64,000 nucleotides of DNA from Cytospora piceicola (taxonomy: Eukaryota > Ascomycota > Sordariomycetes > Diaporthales > Cytosporaceae). Shown piece after piece: positions 36,327 through 48,300 of the stretch; position 1 is the first letter of the stretch, and each line of letters starts with the position of its first letter. Where the stretch lies: contig JALQBC010000009.1 in the NCBI GenBank assembly GCA_023375675.1, forward strand, positions 1,240,001-1,304,000. The letters run 5' to 3'. Below the pieces are notes generated by a model. That model saw only the letters and a program-made list of their open reading frames with translations, searched no databases and was not told the DNA's origin. The position numbers were made by a program, and so were the translations under genes.

Positions 36327-36362
36327 AAAACCCGTTTTCGCAGAAAAGCACCTGTCGCGCAC
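36327..36362 (-). repeat. Right terminal inverted repeat of the DNA transposon
   Basis: Partner of 23104-23139. It is followed directly by TATATATG, of which TATA matches the left flank. Confidence 0.9.
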
Positions 36363-36366
36363 TATA

Positions 36367-39300
36367 TATGCCGACCTCACCTCTTTAGTGCCTCGGTAAG
36401 TACGTACCTACCTACCTACTTAGTACCTACCTAGGTAGGTAAGTACCTAAGGTACCTAGGTAGTTCAGGGTACCTGTCCAAGTTGGCAGTGTCACCTTTT
36501 AATTCTGACGGCATGTCAAGCATACGTACTTTGTTTACATACACACTTCCGTGTTCTTCACCTCGCCCTGCTCGCATCATGTTACCCATCATAGCATCCC
36601 CCCGCCTCCGTCATCGAAGAAGTTGACGTATCATGATATCCCCTCCCCCAGGTGCCCCACACCTTCGAGGCTTGTCCTACGTTCCTCTATTCTGCCTTGG
36701 CTTGCCTTGCTGTTCGTTGTAACCAGTTGACAGCTGTCCATGTTGCCGGGGCCACGGCCTCGTGTTTTCTCTACGTCTGACGATAATGGTTTCCCGACCT
36801 TAACAGGGGTAGTGCCATAGTTGCGCAACTATGTGCTACTCTTACTCGACATTGCGTGGCTCCTGACAGGTGTCAGAGTATACTCGACACCCTTCGAGAG
36901 CTCCAACCCCGAGACTTCGATGATCCAGGGCTCACCCAACCTGGTCAACACACCGCCGCAACATCTCGGCCGTGCTCGAACCACTTCTCAGACATCTGGC
37001 GTCAACCCAGCAGATCAATTAAACCGTCAATGCTCTGAAGTTCGGATGTCATCTCGGCCCCGGGCCCGGGACCATGCAAGGCTTTTAATTGATCAAATGC
37101 ACAGGCTTCTGTATGCCGGACACAGGACCACACGGCACTGACTGAGCGGTTGACGTGTGATCGCACGGTCCGACCACACATTTTGATCGTCATCAGCGAC
37201 GTCTCCGGTATTACAAAGACACAACAGCCTTTCACTCGGGGTTTAATGGTTCTCATACAGAGCTGTCGTGATACCTCCCCGCATGTCATGGCCTGAAACT
37301 TAGCCATCCGGAGGTGAATATGCTGCCTGTCGATCGAGGAATGCGCAAGTATCAAGACCCCTCAAAACCACCATTATATCACACCTGGCCGATGATACCC
37401 TCTCCTGGAACACTCCGTCTGCGATGGTGGTATTAGTACTAGCAACTTAGGCGGCACAACGTTGTGAAAACAGCAGCTTGGCCCGGGAAAGACATATTTA
37501 TGAGTCAACTTCCCATTCTGGTCGACTAGCCTTGCCTTGCGATGCAACTTCGAATCTTACCATTCTACACAGCGGGATGGCCCGGTTCGTGCCCGATTTG
37601 GTTTCACAGGATCGTCTGGTCTCCCAAGTTCTGGAAGGATCTCACCTGTAAGCCCCGCCATTATTTCTGCACATTGTTGCTTTTGGTACCTCTCAATGAA
37701 CAATGGGGTGACACACCAAGCCGCAAGAGAACAAATAGAAACGCCCGACAGGCCGCAAAGTGTTAACCTGACAGCATTGACCGCTCTTGTTAAGTGGCAG
37801 CAACAGTCAACGTCTTTCCATGTCCTCAACGTCTTGTGCCACCTGGCATGGGCGAGGTTCATGACACCTAAGCAAGCTTTGGTGCCGCCTATCTATGGTT
37901 GGCTGAAGGGGGACCCGTACCCGTTCAAGGGGACTCTGTTCGAAGGGACTTGATCATAAGCAGCCTTGTTTAAACCTGCAGATCTTCTGCCTAGTCTTGC
38001 TCAACACGAGCTCTTGCCAAGCCAGGTCGTTGCTTCACCCAACCTTCGGCTTGTTCATGCAGACGAAAATCGCCGACAGGCCGGGAGCTTGACCACCCTG
38101 GCCTACTTTGACGTGAGTTCGTTGTCAGCACTACCCTGCTGGCGCCGTGCAATGCAATATAGCAGCCATTGTCATGTGGCCCTTCGTCGGCCACTCGACG
38201 CCCCGGCACAGATCTCTTCATGTCTACACTCTCCAGAGACGGCCTACAGGCGCTTCCTGTTGAAGCGTGACCTGTGCAAACATATCGCTCCGGGACAAAG
38301 TCGCAGGTTCAAGACATGTTCTACGGATATTCCACAGCGTTAGCGTGCTGTTGGAAGGATGGGCTTTCCAGTGAACGTTGATTCTGCCGAAGACTCCTCA
38401 CATTAGCAACGTGTGCTAAGACCGCACGTTTGGCTGGGTGCTTGGTGAACTGGACAACATGTACAGGGCAGAAGAAGCCGTCGTTGCCGAGGAAAACATG
38501 GATGACCTGGCAAGGATAATATATTACATGGCCGGTTGTCATATTGGAGTTTCTACATTTGGGACAAAGTAACCACAGGCTTGACGGCATCACAGACAGG
38601 GATCTCCTCACCCTCTATCAGAAGTATGCCGGCAACCAGCCACGCTTCCTTTTACAGTCGTCCTATACCATGTAAAGTATGCCGGCTGGCATTGGTTGAT
38701 GATCCGCACGGGATCCAGCCATGTGTGTTTATCACAGCGGTTAGCATCCGAAATAAGGTCTTCCATTTCCAGCTCCTTGAGGGGATCTTTGGGACTAGAG
38801 GGATCAGCACCCTGTCGGCCTCAAATCTGACGTTGGACATACAGGATGAAAATCAAGCTTACTTAGAGTTGACCGAGGATTGGGCATCTGCTCTCTGGGA
38901 CCCAGTATACTAGCATGTGCTATTTTGTACCTGGTCGCTGTGACCGCGACCTACACCAACCTCCTCCTGGGGCCCCGCTGGTTGCAAGGCTCGAGTTCGC
39001 GACGCCTGCGCCGTGCTACGGCCTTACTCTGCATGACACCATCCTACATGTCCTGATGCCTGTCCGGGAAGCACAGAGTTGTAGGAACATGCGGCTAAGG
39101 TGGTGCAGCATACCGGGAGCCCCATCATATGTCATTATGTCCACACCTAAACTCTCGACGGCGCAAGCAATCACCCTGAGAGGGCAGCATATAAACTGCC
39201 AGCCTTCCGGCGCAGGTTGCTTCAGCCTCTCTTGTTCCCTCTATCCTACCCTACTTCCGGTCTACCAGCCTGCTCGTTTTCCTCGAAGTATCTTTCGCTC

Positions 39301-39434
39301 AATTACTTATACCCTCACTGCTCAGCCTAGTGGCCGGTCATTCTAAAATTGCTCCTTGCTCGAACCCTTCATTACAGACCATTACACTCACTGGACTGTG
39401 CCATATTCACCTCTTGTTGACTACAGTCGCAAAG
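36367..39434. other. Intergenic region right of the transposon
   Basis: About 3.1 kb of normal base composition. At 36405-36465 there is a dense cluster of TACC/GGTA palindromes with two exact TACCTAGGTA copies (36428 and 36453). A 106-codon frame at 36821-37141 begins with a hydrophobic stretch that could pass as a signal peptide, but it has no other support. Frames at 37537-37953, 37966-38343 and 38536-38913 lie in a row on the plus strand without recognisable domains or clear splice joins. They might be remnants of a dead gene, but I cannot show it. Confidence 0.4.
36405..36465. repeat. Dense cluster of TACCTAGGTA-type palindromes
   Basis: About 60 bp made almost entirely of TACCTACC, TACTTAG and TACCTAGGTA blocks, with two exact palindromes. 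The same 10-mer occurs singly at 5233, 5488, 14842, 55292 and 62552. It lies 40 bp outside the right end of the transposon. Confidence 0.75.
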
Positions 39435-41450
39435 ATGAAGGCTTGTCTCTCGCTTCTGGCCCTTGTGGTCCCGGCATTTGCAGAGGAACTCCTCGCTCGA
39501 GGTGGTGGAGGAGGAGGAGGTGGTGGGTGGGGAGGCGGTGGTGGTGGTGGTGATACTTCGACGACTGAAGTCATCTATACGACGAGTAAGTAGCCTGGAC
39601 GTCGACTTTGTTCCTTCAATCTCTGCCCTTGAGTCCAGCATGCGAGATCTCATGCATATAGCTGTGCACCTGGAAAGTTTCCTCGTGTATGCATTGTTGG
39701 CCTCACCTCAGTGTTCCTCCACTCCTGGGATTTCACTTCTTGCCTCCTGGGCCGAGAAGGCCGACCAAACACGGCATTTGCTAACGTGGAGTCACAGCCA
39801 CGGTTTGCCCTATCACAGAGACTCACACAAGTGGTGGTACTACAAAGGTTGAGACTTATTTCACGACCTCCACCCTGACAGTAACCAGCTGCCCGGGGGG
39901 GAATTGCGGAGGTGGTGGTGCTACTACCATTCCCGGTCCTACTGAATACACGACGACAACTGATGTAGAGATGTAAGTTCTGTGCTATACTGCCCCAGAT
40001 GGTGCCATCCCAGAGAAGACTGCTTCTGTGATGACGACGCCGTCTGGAGTAACCTGACCAACACGTCACCCCAAGCAAAGACTGACGTGAGCAGTACCTA
40101 CACAACGACATGCCCGGTGACATCTACTGTTACAGGTGCGGGAACGACTTACACCAAAACTTATACGACGACGTCTATCTGCAAGGTAAATTACCCTATG
40201 ATAAATATATACGAAAGCAGTGTTTGCTAACTTCAGACTAGACAATCGTTCCTACGACATACTATACCACAATTCCGGGCCCTACTTCCTATGAGACCAC
40301 GGGTGTCGTAGATCACACAACAGTTACTTCCCTCTGCCCTGTTACTGAGACCAAGACTCTCAGTGGCGAGACATATGCGGTGACATGGACATCCACTTCG
40401 GTAAGCAAGCCCTCACGGAGATGCTCGCCCTTCAGCCGCTGACCTTTTGGACAGACATTCGTTACGGACGTGGCAACCAAGGTCTATGATACCACGACCC
40501 TGCCAGACAAGACTCAGACAACTGAAGCCTACGATTACACCACAGTCACTTCTCTCTGCCCGTACACGGAGACTCTCACTGAGGGCGGAAACACCGTCTA
40601 CGTCACAAAAACCAGCACGTCGACATACGTCACGCAGGTCCCGACAGGAGTCTACGAGACTACGACCCTTCCCGACAAGACTAAAACAACTGAGACCTAT
40701 GGCTATACAACGGTCACTTCTCTCTGCCCGTACACTGATACCATCACTGAAGGCGGCAGCACCATTTACGTTACAAAGACCAGCATATCGACGTACGTGA
40801 CGCAGGTCCAAACAGGGATCTACGAGACTACGACTCTACCTGATGAAACCAAGACGACCGGTGTCGTTGCATACACCACATTAACGTCTCTTTGCCCCTA
40901 CACTGAGACCGTGACCGAGGGAGGAAAGATATATACCACGACGAAGACGAGTACCGACACGATCATTACCACAGTGCCAACCACAGTAGAGGAAACCGTC
41001 TATACTTCCACCCTTACCACTGCTTACGAGACGACTGATATATATCTGACAACGTCGTGTCCCGTTACGTCTTATACGACGGTCATCCAGGGATCCACGA
41101 CAGTCGTCACCGAGACAAACACAAAATACTTCTCTGTCACAAAGGCTTACACCACGACCGAGGTCTTCGCCGTGACCAATACCCAGAAAGTGGACACCAC
41201 CGTCGAAGTGACGGTCGGAAGTGCCGCCACAGTTTCCCAGTACTCGACTTACCTGGTGACTCAGAACGGCACTGTCTACACGACCAAGTCGCTGCAGCCG
41301 ACTACAGTCCAGGTGCCAACGACGGCGACCACTTCAAACATTGTCACTGCGTCCACTCCTGCCCCGGCAACCATCACTGCGGGTGGCTCACACAACCGCC
41401 CGGCTGCAGCCTTACTGGCGGGCCTCGTCGGCCTTGTGGCTCTTGTCTAG
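39435..41450 (+). CDS. Secreted Thr-rich repeat protein, probable GPI-anchored cell-wall protein
   Basis: Five exons: 39435-39585, 39798-39972, 40095-40185, 40242-40400 and 40455-41450; all joins keep frame and give 523 residues. A signal peptide (MKACLSLLALVVPAFA, then EELLARG) is followed by a poly-Gly run. The rest is Thr/Ser/Tyr-rich, with a repeated block containing VTSLCPYTET, T-EGG and YVTKTS/TYVTQV at about 60-residue spacing, three to four copies with one Cys each. The end (ITAGGSHNRPAAALLAGLVGLVALV) has small residues then a hydrophobic tail, as in GPI-anchor signals. Such proteins are wall proteins or adhesins, but binding activity is not known. The gene is 3.1 kb from the transposon block. 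Confidence 0.87.
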
Positions 41451-42361
41451 GCACAGGTAATAAGCTTGAAGCATGTTCCAATTTAATCACGTTCATTTTA
41501 TAAGTCTTGTTTGCATAGCATTCAGGTCGGGGTCACCATTGCAATCATTCACGAGCTCACGACCTCTCACGTTCCTTTTACGAATTTCATCATGGGGATA
41601 CCCTGAGGTTTCAACACGGCGGCAAAATTCGGCGCCTCTCGGTTGGAGAGGCAGGTGATGACCTGATGGATACGTGGAAGGGTCATCAATCCCATCTCTT
41701 TCTCTCAGGGCCGGCAAGACCACAAATCAACTCAGTTCATTTGTAGCTAGGAGATGGTTCTACCATTACCCAACGGTATTGTTTAATATTCATGTAAATA
41801 GGCTAGACAGCCTTGGACAACGGATAATAGGAATTTGGACGAGCATGGGGACACAAGGCAACCGCCGATAGCAGCAACTGCAATAGACCTGCCATAGATC
41901 TATCTAGCCAGGGAAATCTCACCACAATTGCCTTCAGTTCCGTTGTTTGCTATGGTTTGACAGTGTCATACCGGCTCGCCCTCTGCCCCGGTCCGCGGGA
42001 TTGTTGAACCTCGTGGCACGTGGAGACACAAGCGAGGAACCAAGACTAACAACAGCACTCCGCGGACGGCGGATGATGGATCGTGTACCGTTCAACAAAA
42101 ACCTTGACACACACACATACACAAAGCGTGCCGACAGCGGCACAGCACACCAGGAAACATAGTTGGGAAGGAAAAATAGACAGGGATGCAGTGCACCGGA
42201 CTCCGTGCTCTCTTCTCTTTTTTGGCTGGAAGGACAAACATTTGGTATTCAAAAGAAACCGGACGCCATGCTAGCTACGTTACACTCAAACCCTAAACCC
42301 ACAATCGCACCTGGGCGATATCGGCAATCATCACGCGCCTCGTTTTGACCCCCGACAAAGT
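41451..42361. other. Convergent 3' intergenic region
   Basis: About 910 bp between two convergent stop codons. No supported gene. A short CA repeat (ACACACACATACACA) lies near 42107-42122. Confidence 0.5.
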
Positions 42362-44398
42362 CTACGACAACTGCTCCTTGACCACCCCGTCCGCGACCGC
42401 CTCCTTGTCCAGCTGGGCCGCAAGCCTCGTGTTCTGCGTCTGCAGCAGCCCGACCTGCTCCTTCAGGATCTCAACCTGCTTGAGCGCCACGTCCCTCTCG
42501 ACCATTGTCTTCTCGAGCTGCATGCTGACGTTCTCCCTCTCCTCCTTCTCCTGGTGCTTCCTCCTCTTCTCCTCGGCCTTCTTCTCGTCCTTGACCCTCT
42601 TCTCCTCGAGCTTCTTGACCTCCTTGCGGTAGTGCTCCTCCTGCCGCGCGACCTCCTTGTCGTGCTTCTCCTTCAGCTTCGCCAGCGCGTCGTCCCCCTG
42701 GGCCTGCTTGCCCTGCGCGCTGCGCTCCTGCTGCCGCGCCATCTTCTCCTCCACCTTCTTCTGCCGCTCCTGCAGCTTCTTGAGCGCCTTCTCGTGCTGC
42801 GACGCCGCCGCCTTGGACGACGACCCGTCGCTCTTGCTCGAGTGCAGGGACGCGTTCTCGGCCCCGGCCCCCGCTGCGTTCTCCCCCGAGGCGGCGGCCA
42901 CCTCCGTCAGGACTTCCGGCTCCGGCTCCGGCTCCTGGGCAGATGCGAAGCTCCGCTCCGACTCCTCCGAGTCAGAATAGCTGGTGTCGGAATCCGTGTG
43001 GACGCCGGACGTAGACGTGGTGAAGCCGGGTAGTCGCGATGAGACGGCGCCCAAGGCACCGGCGATCATGTTGTAGAAGCCGCTCGGCTGGAGATCTTCT
43101 TGTGTAGATGACAAGTCGGCGTTGCTGGGAGGCTCATCCAGTCTATCGGCGGGCAATGGATCCTGTCTGGACGTCGGTGTCTCTGACTCGTCGTTCTCCG
43201 CGACCACTTCCTTGGAATTGTCGGCAGGGAGTTCCTTGAGGTCCTCTGTTGTTTTCGAGTCCAACCACTTGATGAATCGTCCAGCATCGCTTACGATGCC
43301 TCCGGGCGTGCCCTTTTCCACCATGAACCTCGGCACGCTGCCACCCGGATCAGACCGAGTCACCATCAACCACTCGATGGCCATCTCAGTCTCATTGCCA
43401 GCCTTGGCTGCCGAATCATCCTCGACCTCGGCGTCCGGTAGCCTGTGAACTGACCCCGACTTCTCTCGCTCAATCTCATCGCCGTCTTGCGCCGGCCGAC
43501 TCGGCAGCTGGGGCTCCTCTCCCTTCAAGTCAGTCGACGAACGTGCACTCTGCAGTGACTTCTGAACGGGCACCTCCCTGATGACCTCCACACTCTCGTA
43601 ATTGCCCCTGATGAACCCGTTTCGCGGCTGGCACTCGGGGTGATCACAAGGCCTCGACACCACCATGAACTGCCTCGGACTCTTCCCCTCGCCGTCGCCA
43701 CCACCACCAGACGCCCTGCTCAGCAACAGCGTCAGGAAGTCCCTCGGCGTGGTCGGCCCGGGGAACTGCGCGCTCAGCAGCCAGACCTCGGCCTTGCCCA
43801 CCCCGTCGCAGACCACGTGCTCCGCCCGCCTCTCCGCGCCGATGCCCCTGACGTTCCCCGTGCCGGGGCCCCTGGAGTTCTTCATCGTCTCCCCGAACTC
43901 GCGCTCCAGCCCCAGCCGGAACCTGTCAAACGCCACCCCGCCGTGCAGGCTCCGGCGGGCGAACCACGCCCCGCGGCCGTCCTTGCCCGCGAGCTTGAAC
44001 ACGCTGATGTCCATGGGGTTGTCCTTGGGCGGCACCTTGACCTCCTTCCACTCCTTCCGCAGCTGCTCGGCCTGGGCGTCGGCGGCGGCGGCGGCCGCCG
44101 CCGCCGCGTCGGGGCCCGCGCCTACGGTGGCGGTGGTGTGGGCGTGTTCCCGGCCGGTCCGCTCGGCCGGGTCGGTGGGCTGCGTGGGGAGGGAGCTCTC
44201 GGTGTGGCTCCGGGCGCGGCCGCTGCTGCCCTGCTGGAGGGCGCCGGCCGAGGCGGGCAGAGGGGGTATGCTGTCGATGACGGTCTGGGCTCGGGCGAAG
44301 GTCGTGGACAGGAAGGGCTCGAGGTCGTCGCCGGTCACGCCGGTCACGCCGGCCCAGTCGATGTGGCCCAGAGCCTTGAGGGGCTCGTGGTGGGCCAT
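42362..44398 (-). CDS. DUF3074 domain protein with C-terminal coiled coil
   Basis: Single exon of 678 residues from the ATG at 44398-44396. The DUF3074 region (about residues 115-400) is marked by EWKEVKVPPKDNPMDISVFK, GKDGRGAWFARRS, an AEVWLLSAQFPGPTTPRDFL segment and MAIEWLMVTRSDPGGSVPRFMVEKGTPGGIV. A poly-Ala run precedes it at 98-108. The C-terminal 150 residues are Glu/Lys/Gln-rich and form an obvious coiled coil (540-665). DUF3074 is a fungal family with a START-like fold in current classification as I recall it, which suggests lipid binding, but the ligand is unknown. The middle (about 400-540) is disordered. It shares the minus strand with the SIP3-type gene, about 1 kb away. Confidence 0.88.
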   Translation of the reverse strand: MAHHEPLKALGHIDWAGVTGVTGDDLEPFLSTTFARAQTVIDSIPPLPASAGALQQGSSGRARSHTESSLPTQPTDPAERTGREHAHTTATVGAGPDAAAAAAAAADAQAEQLRKEWKEVKVPPKDNPMDISVFKLAGKDGRGAWFARRSLHGGVAFDRFRLGLEREFGETMKNSRGPGTGNVRGIGAERRAEHVVCDGVGKAEVWLLSAQFPGPTTPRDFLTLLLSRASGGGGDGEGKSPRQFMVVSRPCDHPECQPRNGFIRGNYESVEVIREVPVQKSLQSARSSTDLKGEEPQLPSRPAQDGDEIEREKSGSVHRLPDAEVEDDSAAKAGNETEMAIEWLMVTRSDPGGSVPRFMVEKGTPGGIVSDAGRFIKWLDSKTTEDLKELPADNSKEVVAENDESETPTSRQDPLPADRLDEPPSNADLSSTQEDLQPSGFYNMIAGALGAVSSRLPGFTTSTSGVHTDSDTSYSDSEESERSFASAQEPEPEPEVLTEVAAASGENAAGAGAENASLHSSKSDGSSSKAAASQHEKALKKLQERQKKVEEKMARQQERSAQGKQAQGDDALAKLKEKHDKEVARQEEHYRKEVKKLEEKRVKDEKKAEEKRRKHQEKEERENVSMQLEKTMVERDVALKQVEILKEQVGLLQTQNTRLAAQLDKEAVADGVVKEQLS

Positions 44399-45389
44399 GG
44401 CGGGTTGGTGTTGTTGTTTCTTTGCGATGTGAAGTCAAAGGTTTGTAGGTGTTATATTGAGAAGGACTAGGTCGGCAAGGTATAAGGTACCGGTAGGTAA
44501 TTGATTGACTAGGTAGTTGCTGTGCTAATAGTGGTGCTCGTGTGGTGCTCGTATCTAATCGATGGTTTGAGTGGGGAGGAGGGGCGTATGTATGTACTTA
44601 TGTATGATCTTGCCAAGTGGACGTTGCTCGATATATGAATCAAAGATCAGGGGAGTGGGATGAGGATGATAAAGAACAATTTAGAGGCCTCTCCATATCG
44701 TCATCTTGAAGAAGGGTTCGTCAGGATGAACGAGACCCTAGGTGCCTTTTTAGCAAGTACAGTACAGTACCACGAGTACCAAAGTAGGCGATAACTTGAA
44801 ATGCTGTGAAACGCCTCCCATCGTCTCTTGCGTCATATGCATTATTAGCCCATGTTCCAGAACCCCAGAGCTCTCTTCCCCCCCCCCCCCCCCCGCCGAC
44901 CTCCCTGTCGGCCTCCCTGTCGGCCTCCCTGTCAGCCAAGACGTCAGTCAGGTTGTCAGTCAGTCAGTCAGCAGTCAACCACTAAAAGCACCAGAAACTT
45001 CGTCAGTCCTAGTACCTCCGTACCTCCGTACCTCCATATGGTACATAGGTACTTATATATGCCACACTGCAGGATCTCTCACACAATGTTCAATTGCAAT
45101 GCGATTATTAAATGTGTGCTTTTGTCCAACCAAGACTTATATCCTACGGCTATGGTGAACCACCAAAAGGAAAGGGCATCCGAAAGGGACTACCTAGGCA
45201 TATACATAAGTAAATAGTCTAAGTCCAAGGACAAAACACTAAGAAACACCATGCTATCATCCCAGAAACGCTCCCTTCCATGCTTTATGTATATATACCA
45301 CCAAAACCGGTTATGCTATTCCATACTACCTTTTCCAGCTAGCATGCAAAGGCAACAGAGCAAGAGCAAAAGCAAAAATTATTACCATA
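44399..45389. other. Intergenic region between the DUF3074 and SIP3-type genes
   Basis: About 1 kb, holding the DUF3074 promoter and the 3' UTR of the upstream gene. It contains a run of 16 C (44879-44894), three copies of the segment GTCGGCCTCCCT and a TCAG tetranucleotide stretch (44942-44971). No gene is supported. Confidence 0.55.
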
Positions 45390-48300
45390 TTACATATCCA
45401 CCATCTTCGTCCTCTTCTCCAGGATCTGGTCATGTTCCGCCTTGCAGCTTCCACAATACTCGACGTGCCACTGCCTCAGCGCCTCGGTCCTCTTCTCATC
45501 GATCGGCCGCATGACCTTCTGCGCATCGTCACCAGCACCGAGGGCGGTAGTAGTGGCAGCAGACGACTTACTGCTTCCACTGCTGCTGCCGGTGCTCTTC
45601 TCAGAAAGCATCATCTTGACCTGCTCGCACCGCAGGTTCTCGTCCGAGAGCCAGTTCTCCCACTCGCTCTGGATCATCTCCTTCTCGATGCTGTTGACCA
45701 CACGCATCGCCACCAACAGATCATGTCGGTAAGACCCAAGGCGCTGGCGCGTGCGTCGCACCCGGCGGGCCGTAGCCTTGCTGGTGGCCGATGACAAGGT
45801 GACGCCGACTTCCTCGTATGGCGAGTCAAGGGAGGTGTCGTTCATGATTTGGCGGAACGTGTCGTAGCTACAAGGCCATATAGTCAGTAAGAAGAATCGA
45901 ACAAGAATGTGCCAGGTGCGGACTTTGTGGTGTGTAACTTACCATTCACTTCCACCCTCGGGAGCCACAACCACCCCCGCCAGGGCCGCCTCGTCGAGGT
46001 CCGCAATGTAGACGGCCTTGCTCATCATCACGTTCGGGCCAACACCCATCCTGCTCATGAACTTGGTCGCGCTCCTCTCCGTCCACCAGGTAGATCCCTC
46101 CCGGCCCGTGAACCCGACGTTTGTAAGAACACTGAAACCCAGCACGGCGAGAATCACCCTATGCGTGGTGAAGACGCCAAATATCTTGCCCACTCCAGCA
46201 ATGATCGCCATCAGGAAGCCCGTCGCCAGACTTTGCAGTAGACTCTTCAACGTCTCCAGAGCCATCTCCGTCAGCGTCCGCGGCTGGATCGACTTCTTCC
46301 CATTCGTGGCCGCTGCCTCCCCAGCCTGCGACGCCTCTCCGGGGGTGAAGACGACCACCTGCGCCTGCTGGCCAATGTTGCCGTATACCTGGATAGCCCT
46401 CTTGGTGCGGCTGTGCGGGCCCAGCTTGCGCACCTGGTCCGTCGCCACATCCGCCAGGCCCTCGGCATCCTGGTTTGCATCTTCGAGTGCTTGTCGCTGG
46501 ATCAGCGCTTTGGATAGAGGCGGCAACTTAGACCACTCAACCTTGGTGTACACCGCGAGCTTGCACTTGGACTTGGCGACATGCGTGATGACCACCTTTG
46601 TGATTAGTTTGAAGTAAGTCGAGTGCGGCAGGTGCCATGGTGTCTTGACATGTGTGACAACATATGTGATGTGGTCGCTGAACACGTCGATAAGCTGGTA
46701 GTCGATGACTTCCTCGCCGTGTTTGGCTCGCCCGAATTTGCCCAACGAGTCAACCTTGAACTTGAACTCGCGCTTCATTTTTCCGTGGTCAATGAGTTGC
46801 CATGGACCTTGGGCTATCTCCTTTGCGCGCCGCTCGAAGTAGAGCTTGGGGAAGATGAAGGATTTGTCGCCGAACAGAACGTGGAAGCAAGCCTTGGCGC
46901 TGATTTCAAAGTGCCGCTCTTCGACCGCGCCGTCCATATCCTCGGGCTCGTACACAACCGGGTGTGCTGGCAGCTGGAACTTGGGCACTGGCTTGTGCAT
47001 CTGCCGAAGCGCCCTTTCTCGGGAACCGTAGCCACCCTTTTGCACAGGTCTACCAGCAGCCGTCCCGTCGTCCATCGGTGTGTTGGCTGATATCTCTTCC
47101 CAGCTTTCTGCACTAGGGCTTTTCTTTTCGAACTCCTCGCCTTCCAGGTTGATCAGAGCCGAGATGATCTCTGGGACCTCCATGGGCTCCTCAGCTTGGA
47201 GATCATCGATGAGAAGGTTGAGACGAGAGTGGAGAAGACCGAGGTCCATTAAGAAAGTCTTGATGGTGATACGAGCCCAGCCAGTGTTGTTCAAGTTTTG
47301 GTTCAGGTGGAGGAAGATGAAGTCGCAATCCTTGCCTGGTGCTGCTGTAACTTCTGAGATGATGTCCAAGCTCATAGTGTATGCAATGACAAAGCCCATC
47401 TGATGACCGAAGAAGTAGATGTTGTCCTGCGTGACGTAAACGCGACCGTTGCCCATAAGCCCCTGGTAGCTGCTCAAGCCCCCAACAGGGGTACTCGTCC
47501 ATGCTGCGTTGAATACCATCACCAACTTCTCCTCTATTGGTACACAAGGGAACAAGAGCCTGAACTGGGGGTGGTGCGCCCTGAGCTCGTATGGATATCC
47601 CGGTGGGAAGGTTTCACCAGCTGGCTTCGTTGGGACCCTGAGCTCAGGGATACTATCCCCGGCACTGAGAGTCTTGCGATGGATCGCCGTTGATGGCGCC
47701 CTGTCAGCCATATTGGAGGTATTTCCGCTGGCAGGTATCGTCTGAGTATTAGTCGAGAGCAGCGGGTCATCGTCCAGTCTAAGCTGTCTAGTATCATCCT
47801 CATTGGATCCGTACATGGCGTTCCAGGGTGTGCTGCCCCAGTAGTTTGCGACCACTGCCGTCGGCATGGCCAGGCCGCTGCCATTGTCGGCGCTCACTGC
47901 TCTCTCGGCACTCACAGACATGGCTACCCTGCTAAGGGACGTAGTGGTGGGGGCCTTGACCAGAGTGGGAGGCGCAAGCGTGCTAGCACGCACGTCGGAT
48001 AGTGGCGGAAGACCCGACTGTGGGCCGCGACCGCGGTCGCCGAGATTGGTAGTCGGAGAATTGTAAGCAGCGTAGCCTGGTAAGAGGTTGGAGCTGGCAG
48101 AAATGAGACCGACAATGCCAGATGGCTCGCCACTGCCGAAGGCTGACCTCCGGTGTTGCTCAATTCTCTGCATGATGCGTGCGGCATGTTCCCGACCGCT
48201 CTCGCCCTCTTCCCGCGGCAGGTCTCTCGCAATGTCTCGTGCCAAGCCGGTAACTGAGCGACGAGGAGGAGGCAACACATCAAAAGAAGAGCGTGTCGCC

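Larger units (their letters stand above)
23104..36362 (+). mobile_element. TIR DNA transposon of unknown family, RIP-degraded, split by a gypsy element
   Basis: The ends at 23104-23139 and 36327-36362 are 36-bp inverted repeats with one mismatch, starting GTGCGCGACAGGTGCTT. The flanking bases are TATA at 23100-23103 and at 36363-36366, so the target duplication is TA or TATA. Inside, base composition drops sharply and the dinucleotides CA and TG nearly vanish, the mark of RIP. Removing the nested gypsy (26707-33804 plus one 5-bp duplication) leaves about 6.16 kb. A plus-strand frame full of TAA/TAG codons, apparently former Gln codons, runs through both arms (listed). The size is large for a Tc1/mariner element, and I recognise no transposase motif. 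The family therefore stays open. Confidence 0.85.

Noticed and set aside
23104..36362. Starship-type giant transposon
   Set aside because: The element is only about 6 kb without its nested insertion, carries no recognisable tyrosine recombinase captain near the left end, and has long TIRs.
36821..37141. Possible small secreted protein with a hydrophobic N-terminus
   Set aside because: After the hydrophobic stretch the sequence looks random, has no Cys pattern or splice support, and overlaps other frames.
37537..38913. Three consecutive plus-strand frames as a multi-exon gene
   Set aside because: I could not join them with sound splice sites, and no segment resembles a known domain. Kept as a possible remnant only.
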